A DNA stretch of 64,000 bases from Rhodeus uyekii (Eukaryota > Chordata > Actinopteri > Cypriniformes > Acheilognathidae), in the NCBI GenBank assembly GCA_037043235.1, contig JAWRVZ010000241.1, positions 496,001-560,000 on the forward strand, read 5' to 3'. Positions 45,446 to 55,552 of this stretch are shown piece by piece (position 1 is the first letter of the stretch; each line of letters begins with the position of its first letter). Below the pieces are notes generated by a model. The model was given only the letters and a program-made list of their open reading frames with translations, had not been told where the DNA came from and ran no database searches. A program made the position numbers and the translations under genes.

Positions 45446-45898
45446 TTATTTCGACTTACTAAGTCAATATTTCGAGATACTAAGTTAATATTTCGACTTA
45501 CTAAGTCAATGTTTCGACTTACTAAGTCAATGTTTCGACTTACTAAGTCAATATTTTGAGATACTAAGTCAATATTTCGACTTACTAAGTCAATATTTCG
45601 AGATACTAAGTCAATATTTCGACTTACTAAGTCAATATTTCGACTTACTAAGTCAATATTTCGACTTACTAAGTCAATATTTCGACTTACTAAGTCAATA
45701 TTTCGAGATACTAAGTCAATATTTCGAGATACTAAGTCAATATTTCGACTTACTAAGTCAATATTTCGAGATACTAAGTCAATATTTCGAGATACTAAGT
45801 CAATATTTCGACTTACTAAGTCAATATTTCGAGATACTAAGTCAATATTTCGACTTACTAAGTCAATATTTCGACTTACTAAGTCAATATTTCGACTT
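45446..45898 (-). repeat. 21-bp subterminal array, right
   Basis: About 21 units of the same 21-bp sequence, inverted relative to the left array. AAGTCG and ATCTCG variants are interspersed. It ends next to the right TIR. Confidence 0.95.
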
Positions 45899-45906
45899 AA
45901 ATTTTT

Positions 45907-45941
45907 TTTTTTTCTCAACGTGGCGGAAACAGGCTTCCATA
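45907..45941 (-). repeat. Right terminal inverted repeat
   Basis: Reads TTTTTTTTTCTCAACG, then TGGCGGAAACAGGCTTCCATA, on the plus strand. It pairs with the left TIR. GAATAC follows at 45942-45947. Confidence 0.92.
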
Positions 45942-45989
45942 GAATACAAAACTGTAACACTTTACAAAATGAACAGCTCGTATACAGCG

Positions 45990-47450
45990 TTTATTAAAAT
46001 TATACAGCATTTATTTATTAAATTTATGACTGGAGTAACGATTCTGAAAATTCTCCTTTGCTAACAAGAATGAATTACATTTTAAAATATTTTCAAATAG
46101 AAAATTTATTTTAAATTATAATATTATTTCACAATATTACTGTTAGTATGATTAATTAAATGCAGCCTTGCAGGTGAGCAGACAAAACTTCTTTTAAAAA
46201 CATTAAAAATCTTACGATACCAAACTTTTGAACAGTGTGTGTGTGTGTGTGTACCGGTCAAATGTTTTTGAACAGTAATATTTTTGTATGTTTTTAAAGA
46301 TGTCACTTCTGCTCACCAGGACTGCATTTATGCTATTATATTATAAAAAATAGAAAATAAGCTGTAATATTGTGAAATATTATTAAAATGCAAAACAACT
46401 GTTTTCTATTTGAATATATTTTAAAATGTAATTTATTCCTGTGATGCAAAGCTGAATTTCCAGCATCATTACTCCAGCCTTCAGTGTCACATTATCCGTC
46501 AGAAATCATTCTGATATGAGGATTTGATGCTCAAGAAACATTCATGATTATTATCAATGTTGAAAAAAGTTCTTTTTATGATTCTTTGATAAATAGAAAG
46601 TTGCAAAGAACAGTATTTATCTGAAATAGAAAGCTTTTGTAACATTGTATACCGTTCAAAAGTTTTGGGTTGGTAAGATTTTGTTTTTATTGAGAAATAA
46701 CTTAAATAAATTCATAATTTGTTTCAGCAAGGATGCATTAAAGTGACAGTATAGACATTTATAATGTTGCAAAAGCTTTATATTTCAGATAAATGCTGTT
46801 CTTTTGAACTTTCTATTCATTATATAATCCTGAAAAAAATGTACACAGCTTGTAACGAGTTATAGTGGGTACTGCTCCTTTAAGGCGGAGTGCTTTTTCA
46901 CTCTCAAGAGCAGTAATGAGGTCGTTCGAACAGAGCGCGGGCAGGGAAGCATCGCATGTATGGCGTGAGGTTATTCCCACTGTTTTCATTTCTGTTGCTC
47001 TTACTGTTGTTTAATAACGCGATTGTGTGTGAAGCATTGTTTGCCAACCTCCCCGGTGTGTGTAGGATGGACAGTGTTAATAAAGGACCCCTCCTGTGGA
47101 ATATCAGCTGTGTCTTACTAGTGCTTCACTCTACATTTAGGCGAGCTATCCGGCCTCTCCTAGAGAATAAACTCGTTACAAGCTGTTTTCAACATTAATA
47201 ATAATAGTAAATGTTTCTTAAGCAGCACATCAGCATATCAGAATGATTTCTGAAGGATCATGTGACACTAAAGACTGGAGTAATGATGCTGAAAATTCAG
47301 CTTTCCTAATGTTAGTATGTCAATACTCACCGCTCCTGAAGATCGTGTGGCTGGATTTTTTCTTCCTAAAATGTATTTTTCAAAAGAGCTTGTACAAGAC
47401 TCCGTTCTCAGTTCACTCATTTACAAAGCTCTTATATAGATTTTTTTTAT
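45990..47450. repeat. Palindromic AT-rich repeat (MITE-like), interrupted
   Basis: Words such as GGTCAAATGTTTTTGAACAG, TGCTCACCAGGACTGCATTT and CATCATTACTCCAG appear both forward and inverted (46010-46238 against 46253-46560, and again near 47240-47300), with a (GT)n centre at about 46236-46252. I recall this family as common in cyprinids. A solo LTR splits it. Confidence 0.65.
46851..47180 (+). mobile_element. Solo LTR, 330 bp
   Basis: It begins TGTAACGAGTT and ends AACTCGTTACA (TG to CA, imperfect inverted ends). AGCT lies on each side (46847-46850, 47181-47184). The host repeat reads across as ACACAGCTGTTTTCAAC once it is removed. AATAAA-type signals occur near 47081 and 47165. No internal genes are present, so it is the product of LTR-LTR recombination. 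A Ty3/Gypsy-type origin is likely from the short duplication but not certain. Confidence 0.8.
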
Positions 47451-47623
47451 CTTAATCCTAGTTTACAATATTAACACATGCTAACAACACACAGTAACGT
47501 TAACGTTAGGTAATACATTGAACTATGTAATGTCGTTATCGCGATTAGATTATTACTTAAACACATTACATCACAATGTAGCAGACTATATTTTTTTAAT
47601 AAAAGCTAAATTATTTAACTTAC

Positions 47624-47673
47624 CTTCTGTAGTTGTCCGGTAACGTTACACGTTGGTAAAAGTCATTGGCCAT
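47624..47673 (-). other. Candidate first coding exon (host or element), minus strand
   Basis: ATG at 47671-47673 opens MANDFYQRVTLPDNYR and the exon ends AG|GTAAGT at 47624/47623, a near-ideal donor. Upstream on the minus strand there are CCAAT-like words (near 47907 and 47935) and a CpG-containing stretch. No downstream exon was identified in the window; the next minus-strand gene is the HECT gene of the transposon 2.6 kb away. Function unknown. Confidence 0.35.
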
Positions 47674-48059
47674 ATTGCATTTTTTCTTGTTTGTTCTTCA
47701 TTAACAACCAGCAACTTAAATTTGCCTAAAATATTAAATTTTGCAGTCCGGCATAAAATAATCAATGTAATAATCCATGCAAAACCGAGCTGAAGTAGTA
47801 CTGTGCACTGCAGATGGCGAGCTGCAACGCACACAGACAGATAAGCGCGCGCGCACACTCACAAACGGATTCAAATTTGAAAAAAGGCGCGCACATTTGT
47901 CATTGGCCAGATTCCTGGATGAAACTCAGCATAACCAATCATGCTCAAAGCAACACAGACATACAATAATGTGGCATTTGTAGGCTGTTGTATTAAATAA
48001 TTGTTTAAATTGGGTTTTTATTGCACATGTATATGTGTATATATTGAGTATATATTATA

Positions 48060-49047
48060 CAGTAATACCTCGGTTTACGAGTTTAATTCGTTCCAAGAGC
48101 GAGCTCGTAAACCAAAATGCTCGTACACCAAAACAATTTCCCCCATAGGAATGCATTAAAAATCAATTAATTCGTTCCACACGACCATAAATGCCCATTT
48201 TAAATATTTTGTTTTTGTTTTACCCTATTAATTACAGTTAAAATTATAAACATTAAGATCTCATATAAATACTAATTAGTAATTGACAATTAAACTCTAA
48301 AAATACTTGACAATTTGCTGTAACTCACTTTGAGCAGCGTCTGCTGGCATGAAGGAGATGAGAGACAGAGGAGGAAGGAGGAAAACACAAAACCTGGATT
48401 CAAGTGCAAATGAGTGAATTTATTATAATAGTGCAGAAAACATATGAATATAATCCAGAGTGAAAGTTGTGGAACGGGAGACACGCGCACGACCACTGCG
48501 AGCTCAGAGAGACCCGCGCGCGACCACCGCGAGCTCAGGGAGACGCGCGCGCGACCACTGCGAGCTCCGGAGTGGAGAGAAGTGAGGCAGATGATATGCA
48601 GATATCAGGTGTCCCACTCACACAGAATGGCACTCACACAGACAGGCAGAACTAGAAGACAATTGAATGAAATTCATGACAAATGAATTAATGAACCACA
48701 TATATATTTCACTACGTGAACATTAGCGATCACAATTAATTAATGTTATCTCTTCTAAAAGTGATATGTGGTGAATGATGCAGCCAAACAGAGGGAGGCT
48801 GAGAGAATGAATGATTTAAGGGGTGATAAAGGGTTTGGAACTGCGTGACTGTGTTATGAAAGGCTGTCATTAGGATATTTCCAGTAAAAATGCCCGCGAC
48901 GATGCTGAGCGTTAGGACAAAAATGCGAGTGGGTGAGAGAGAAATTTGCTCGTACACCGATACAATGCTCGTACACCGATTCGACCCTCCATGCTCGTAA
49001 ACCGATTTGCTCGTATACCAAGTCGCTCGTAAACCGAGGTACTACTG
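48060..49047. mobile_element. Mariner/pogo-like element, 988 bp, non-autonomous
   Basis: The ends CAGTAATACCTCGGTTTACG and CGTAAACCGAGGTACTACTG are inverted repeats with TA on each side. Inside, a GC-rich 31-bp unit (GACCACTGCGAGCTC with CGCGCG) repeats three times at about 48490-48570. No transposase ORF. A deleted copy lies at 10093-10662. Confidence 0.8.
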
Positions 49048-49049
49048 TA

Positions 49050-50840
49050 TATTGTTTTTTTTTACTGCAGTGCATGATATATATGGTAATACAATGGTAA
49101 TATATATGGCAATCATGCTGTCATACAACGGGGTGCTGGCGTGTGATGCGGAGAAACGAGGAAACGAGGATGCAAACAGAACTCAGGTTTATTGCAAACG
49201 GAAAGCACTTTAAATAGAAACACAAAAGGCACTCGATGGTGCAAACCGCAAACCTCATGGAAACACGGAGGAACATCCACACGCGGGGAACGACCGAGGA
49301 ACTCTGACGAACACGACAAACACAAAGGGACACAGGAGGGTATTTATGGAGACGAGGAAACTACACACAGCTGACGGGACTTGGGCAGTGATTAACGAGA
49401 CAGGTGTGGAACAATCTAGAAGGACCCGGAAGGTGAGAGACGAGACAAGACTGTGACACATGCACTGCAAGAAAACACAATTTATTTACCTGACCTTTCC
49501 TTTAGAAATATTCTGCCTAATAATGTCAACTCTCATTTTCACTTTTACTGTGTGCCACTGTTACACAACCTGTTGGTTTAGGTTTAATCTTCTGTCCAAA
49601 GCAACACTTGTTTGCTAACATTGCATAATCAGGCATAATATTATCACCACTTCCTAATATTGTGTTGAAAAAAAAAAAAGCCCTGACCCCCAATATGTTA
49701 GCAACAGATCCTTTAAGTCTTGTAAGCAATGTACATGCACCTGGCCACCATGATGCAAAAGAAAATATGATTCATCGGAATCTGTGCTCCGTGGTCCAGT
49801 TCTGATGCTCACTGTTCTGATGCCCACTGTTGACACTTTTGGAGGTGAACAGGAGTCCGCATGGACACCCTGACTGGTCAGCGGCTATGCCGCCCCATAT
49901 GCAACAAACTGAGAAGCTCTGTGTATTCTGACCCCTTTCTATCAGAACCAGCATTAACTTCTTGAGCAGTTTGAGCTCCAGTAGCTCATCTGTTAATCCT
50001 TACGCTTGCCCATTTTTCCTGCTTCTAACACATCAACTTTGAGCACAAAAACAGCTTGGGCTTTTGCATGGCTTTTTGTTTGTGGACTTCTCGTCTGCAT
50101 TTAATCTTTTGCAGCCTGTTATTTTAGGACAAATACTTCAGTTTAATTTTAATCATGGTATAGTCTCATGAAACAGACTTTTTAGACAGACTTTGAGTGG
50201 TTGCCCCTGTGGCAGCGTTTTAGGACAATTTGATGTTCTAGAAATCATTATAAACTTACTTTTGTGGCTGAGGCAATTCATTTATGTAACAAATGTGTCT
50301 TATTATTATTATTATTTTATTTTAGCCGTATATTAAAGATACTTAAATGTCTTGATTGAACTAAGGGCTAATCCTAGCTTAGTCTTAACCCTGTCTGTGA
50401 GACCAGGCCTGGGTTTGGGGTTAAGGTTAGGATTAGGCACCACAATGACAAATATGAGTAAATATGAGTGGTAAACTTGTAATTCCTGATCTTTATGAGT
50501 AGAAGATGTGTCAGTTAGAAACATGTCAGAATACCACAATATTTAAAGGTATTTGGCATTGACATTGTCAAGGCTTTTAGGGTTAGGGTTAGGTAAGCTA
50601 ATGCATAAAACTTAGCGTTAATCAAATGTATATGTGATATGTGTAAATAATTGAGTTTGATTTATTTGTATGTGATTGTTTTTTGTTGTTTGTTCATTGT
50701 TTTTTGATATGAATATTGGTTGTAAATATATTGTGTTCTAGAATAGGTTATTCATTTCAAGTTCATAATTTTGTGATTGGTTGTACGTGTGACGTGCACG
50801 TCGCTGCGTGGCAGGATGAAGGGAGTTCTCGCGAGAGACT
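49050..50840. other. No gene recognised
   Basis: Mixed sequence. About 49130-49460 is GC-richer and rich in short ORFs on both strands but shows no domain. There is an ATT run near 50300. A short run with three TTAGG-like words at 50576-50594 is too small to be a telomeric array. Confidence 0.4.
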
Positions 50841-50847
50841 TCATTCA

Positions 50848-51215
50848 CGTTATAAAGTTAAGTGAATGAACATCGTGGGTGACCGAGTGTGATTTATAAT
50901 CAACATATATCACTCCCTTACAGGTATGCACGGTTGGAAAGACAGGTTTGAGTGTCATGAGTGTTTTGTCTAGCATTTTCGAGTGTTGTGCGGGTTAAGT
51001 GTTTTCAGTATCAACGTGTTCAGTGTCACAGTGTTAGCTCAAATGTACAAGTGTCAAGTGTCTTTCGTTACTCGTTGTTTCTGTAGTGTAAAGCTATGTA
51101 CTAGTTGTATATCATTTGTGTATGTGTCTGTTTCTGTTGTATTCACGTTATAAAGTTTAAGTGAATGAACATCGCGGGTGTGATTTATAATCAACATATA
51201 TCACTCCCTTACAGG
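50848..51215. repeat. Direct repeat pair (about 75 bp)
   Basis: CACGTTATAAAGTT(T)AAGTGAATGAACATCG through TCACTCCCTTACAGG occurs at 50848-50926 and again at 51144-51215 with small differences. It may be the ends of a small LTR-like or tandem element. Confidence 0.6.
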
Positions 51216-51429
51216 AGTATTACATATATAAACAATAAAGTTTACTGTGGCTTCTTAAGAACACATCTGATGCACATTCTTGGATCTTCATTTTCTAGAA
51301 GTAGGCTAGAGTTATTCATTTACAGAAAAACATGGTATAAATAAAACTACGTATTAATTTACATATATTGTTCATAATTTTACATGGATTTGTATGTATT
51401 GAATGAAAACAGAAAAGATAATAAGGTAA

Positions 51430-51935
51430 TTTTCCTGTATTAAAACTGAAAATTACTGTAATTTGTCATTAATGATATAATCCTTAGAAGAACAGTCAAG
51501 TTGTTAAATTTACTGATATTTATTGTAATTTTACATGAATTTGTACGTAATGTATAAAAATAGAAAAATACTGTATAAATAATACAGTAAGTTTCTGTAT
51601 AAAAAAAAGAATTACTGTAATTTGTCATTAATGATATAATCCTTAAAATAACAGTCAAGTTGTTAAATTTACTGATATTTATCGTAATTTTATATGAATT
51701 TGTACGTAATATATAAAAATAGAAAAATACTGTATAAATAATACAGTAATTTTCTGTATAAAAAAATAAGAATTACTGTAATTGGTCATTAATGATATAA
51801 TCCTTAAAATAACAGTCAAGTTGTTAATTTACTGATATTTATTGTAATTTTACATAGTTTTAAACATAATTTAGATTTACAAAAAAATACTGTAAAAAAT
51901 TAGAGTTATTTTCTGTAAATTAGGATTTTTTTACA
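51430..51935. repeat. About 160-bp tandem repeat, three units
   Basis: Units begin AATTACTGTAATTTGTCATT and include CAGTCAAGTTGTTAAATTTA and AATACTGTATAAATAATACA. AT-rich and non-coding. Confidence 0.85.
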
Positions 51936-51949
51936 GTGCAGATACAACA

Positions 51950-52765
51950 GCAGGAAGAGGCAGAAGAAGAGGAGATGGCAGTTCTGGCTGAAGATCAGGA
52001 ATTCAGAAAGTGGACTGTAAACTGTGCAAAGAAGATGCACATTGGGCAGGTGACTGTCCGAACACCACACAGGTGATCTGAGAGAAAGAAGACGGAGAGC
52101 AGGGAGGAGGAGGTCTGGAGCGCAGCCAGCAGTCACGGATAAGGGAAGCACACATTTTTAATACCACACACACACATACACTGATAGTGCTCTCTGCAAT
52201 GAAGAATCTGCTTGCAATGTTTATTTCAAGTCTGATGCCAAATGGCAAATATAGAGTGTTTTTTTTTTATATTATTATTACCAAGATAGTCTCTTTTAAT
52301 AGAGAGAACATAAGTAAATAATGGTAGATTATTGTGGATAGAGAAGTGTTATACGACCAAGTGACTTGCATTGTTTACCGGGAATGTCTAATTAAACTAA
52401 CCTGTCCGTTTCTGATACAGGACATGATAGATATGATGAAAGGTTCAATGTACCTCTAAATTGTGTGACAGAAACAGGGCGCATGTTAAAGAGACTTAAT
52501 GTCAGAGACTTTGAATGGGATTAATCAATTTGTTAAAGAGTAAACAAGGGTTTAAAAATGCTAATATAATGACTTCTGCTGAATTACACTGCACATCACA
52601 TGTCGTGGTCCATAGAGACAACATTTATGAAGATGAATGGTTGGCAGAACCAAATAGTGAGACTTTTAATTTGAACTATATGTTATAGAGACTGTTGGGA
52701 TATGTGCTCTCTGTAAGCTTGACAGAGCAAAAATCACCTTTTTATCTGATGACCGGATCAGCTCC
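51950..52765 (+). pseudogene. Degraded retroviral-type gag remnant with zinc knuckle
   Basis: At 52016-52060 one frame reads a CCHC zinc knuckle (C-x2-C-x4-H-x4-C), as in retroviral or LTR-element nucleocapsid, then a stop soon after. The rest to 52765 holds only short broken frames. Repeat R copy 2 begins at 52771. A matching-type pol remnant lies on the far side of R, so the two may be halves of one old element. It is non-functional. Confidence 0.5.
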
Positions 52766-52770
52766 ACATA

Positions 52771-52923
52771 TGATGTTTTATTAACAAAGTTCGGGAGGAA
52801 CACGTCCAAGGATGAAAGCAATCAACTCATCATCAGCAATTACACCTCATCCTATCAGCATGAGAGGAAGCGTGTATATATAGCCATGTTCGACTCACCT
52901 ACATCCCTCGACAGTTTACGGCA
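52771..52923 (+). repeat. 153-bp start block of R, first copy
   Basis: Essentially identical to 59234-59386. It begins TG and ends CA and contains a TATA box, so it is LTR-like in form. No primer-binding site or target duplication was found to prove that. Confidence 0.75.
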
Positions 52924-53161
52924 GCTGGACACTTTACAACAGCTGGACAGTTTACGGCATACGGCTCCACCTTCCGGTCACGAGACAGCTGGAATCGAGC
53001 TCCACACGTTAGATGGATTTTCTACAAAAACCTCCGGAATCTGGAGCGATTCTCATCCGCCTAACACCACGCTGAGTATATTATATCACCCTTGGCATTC
53101 CATCACGGGTGCCAGACCAAACAAACGGATCCCAAGCAACAAACAACCAAACGCACAGTGA

Positions 53162-55550
53162 GACGCGATCCCGTTCTCGCCACCGCAAGCGAAACATCCG
53201 CATTTATAAAGCTCGTTGTCAAACTTGAGTCTCAAGCAATGCCGCCCTCTTCCCGCAAGGAACGGGCTTTCCACCAGCGCTAGGCCGCCGCTGCCGCCGC
53301 CGCCGCGGGCCCTCGGCAAACCGCGCTACAGTTTCAGCTCACACTCTCTCTCTCCGTCAGCTCACACAAACAAGAGCAGCTGTAATCCTCCCAGCGCTTT
53401 GATTTCAGCAAATGCTAAATCACGAGCAGTTTGTGCCATCCCGATGCTACTGTTTCGGGGAATCCACGTCTGAAATGTGATTGTTTTAAACTAACGCGCT
53501 GCCACCTGCAGCCCAAGCAGTAGCGCGCACCAAAGTCAGATCGCGTGCAGTACAGCACGATCGCACGCGCTGCTTCCAGATCGCGCGCTCAGCCGCCCAC
53601 ACAAGAATCAAGAACTCAATGCCAACACTGCCTGGATGATTCAACTTAATCACCTTTTAAGCGGACTCTCTGGAAAAGAAACCAAATGCACTTCTTATTT
53701 CAAAGTAATTCACTGTCTTCAATTCTTAAGTCTTATAAGTCTATGATATTTGAATGATCTATTTAAATCTATGATCTATATCTATTTAAAGCCAATAAGT
53801 TTGTGAACTTTCACCAATTTTGATATTCCGAATTCCATTAGGTAAGTAAGTGTGTTTAGTCATTAAATATGCAACATGCACTTGATATAAATTAAACTCC
53901 CTATCAATTTATAATTGAAAGGTTATATACTTTTTGGAAATCAGCATATGTTACAAACCATAGTGGAGTTTTGTTATTACTTGTGTATATATTTAGATGT
54001 CTGTAAATAATCTTCAAGAGATTGAAAACACTGAATAGCAACAAGTGTTGAGCGCTTTCTCTGGCTCAGCGCCAGCCAACGTGTTGGAATTTAGCAGGCG
54101 ATCATGTGATGCCCCGCCTTTCTGCCACAATGTCCAAGATTGAGATGTACCTGTTTGATGATGAAAACTTCCTCTCTCAAGTTCCTTCGCCGTATCCCAC
54201 TGATGAAAGGAGCTCCCAAGCTCAACAATCACTGCAAACCGAGCTTCCAACATCACCACGCTGTCATCGCACCCTATGACGCCAAGGCTTACACTCACCT
54301 CCTCCATCAAGACCTCCGCCATCTTCTTACTCAACTTCCTACAACACCTCAGCACTTGCATCAATAGTGAAAGGAAAGCGACCAAAGCAAACTAACTAGA
54401 ATACAGGTCTCAGTTGTACTATCTCCAAATTCACTCTACCTTCAAAAATGCCTCAAACCTTCGCTCCCTAAATCTTCATCTCTCTCCCTCGCAAGACCAG
54501 ATCTTCAAGCATTAAGTCGCAGCAGCAGCACGCTGTAGGTTTCCAGCACTGCACCTCACATGCCAGCCTTTAGTGAGACACGCCGCCCCCCAAGCGTGAA
54601 CTTGCCTCCGCCAGCGGCGCAGACTCAGCACGGAAGCACGTACCTAACCTTTCCCTTATGTTTGGTCTGCAGCCCTACAATCCGGTTCTAGCGTGAGGCT
54701 GCCTCCGCTAGCGGTGCAGGCCCAGACACTCTGCTTTATCTTCCCTTTCTACCCTTCTGTCTCTCTCCAAGCTCCAGGCGTCAACCCAAGCGTGAGGTTG
54801 CCTCCGCAAGTGGCTTCGGCCCTGGCCTTTTTTTTCCACCTAATTCTCTCCACCATGCTAAATCTCCTTTCATGCTGTTCTCTGCAATGCTCATGCCATT
54901 CCACAAACACTCCTGCTCGGAACCACCCCTGTCGCCAACAACAGTAGAACACATCTTCACTGAAGTTAAGGCCGCTGCCACCAGAGGTGGACCCATTTCC
55001 AACCAGTATATCAATATTCAGAGTTGATATTTCTCAACACATCTAAATTTCCATTCTTCAAGCCTTTTCTCTTCAAACCACTCACTTCGGAAGATTACAT
55101 GTGGAGTGGAAGAGTTCAAGACTTTCCACTCCACATATAGTCTGCTTCACATTGTCTCTATCCACCACCACCGATTCATATTGCATTTCAACAACACCAA
55201 GAAACCCCAATCCAGCTTCACCAGGGGTTAACTAGGTGAAATCTACTTCCCTCTGCTGAAATCCAATCATCTGCTCATCAGAGGTATCTCAAGAACCCAA
55301 CCCACCAGCTCAGACTCCAGATAACCAATTACGTTGGAAACCTGTATCCCCACTCTTCGCTAAGGATTCCACCCAAATGTTGTCCGACCACTCAACGCCA
55401 TGATCGAGCCATGTTGTTTCAGTTTCCTCAGATTCTATCACATCCAACCTTAATCCAAATCTTATTCTTATTCCTACTCATCAGCGCTGCACGACGAAAG
55501 TAAGATAGTCCAAACCATAAAGGCCTTTATCTTCCACGAACAACAACAAT
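53162..55550 (+). other. Leader and middle of R copy 2, no gene supported
   Basis: Colinear with inverted 7.2-3.9 kb. It includes a GCC-rich stretch near 53280 and the uninterrupted target of the hAT insertion (GTCCAAGATTGAGATG, near 54132). Segments near 54140-54370 and 54690-54950 have short ORFs that only partly match copy 1. Confidence 0.5.
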
Positions 55551-55552
55551 CC

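Larger units (their letters stand above)
35321..45941. mobile_element. 10.6-kb TIR transposon with integrase and HECT genes (IS3EU-like)
   Basis: The ends are inverted repeats of about 35 bp, TATGGAAGCC(C/T)GTTTCCGCC then ACGTTGAG and an A-run. Next come arrays of a 21-bp unit in inverted orientation at the two ends. The flanks are GAATAC (35315-35320) and GAATAC (45942-45947). Copy 1 of the host repeat shows the empty site, ACTGAATACAAAACTG near 30460. Without the L2 inserted in its left array it is about 7.2 kb. Inside are a plus-strand DDE integrase gene and a minus-strand HECT gene, convergent. The 6-bp duplication and TAYGG-like end recall the IS3EU superfamily as I remember it. Both genes are broken in this copy. 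Confidence 0.9.

Noticed and set aside
46956..47198. 80-residue ORF in the solo LTR
   Set aside because: It has a hydrophobic leader-like start but lies almost wholly inside a non-coding LTR and runs past its end.
49192..49374. Short ORFs on both strands at 49.1-49.5 kb
   Set aside because: No domain, and open frames on both strands suggest composition effects.
50576..50594. Interstitial telomere repeat
   Set aside because: Only about three TTAGGG-like words; chance or a tiny insertion is as likely.
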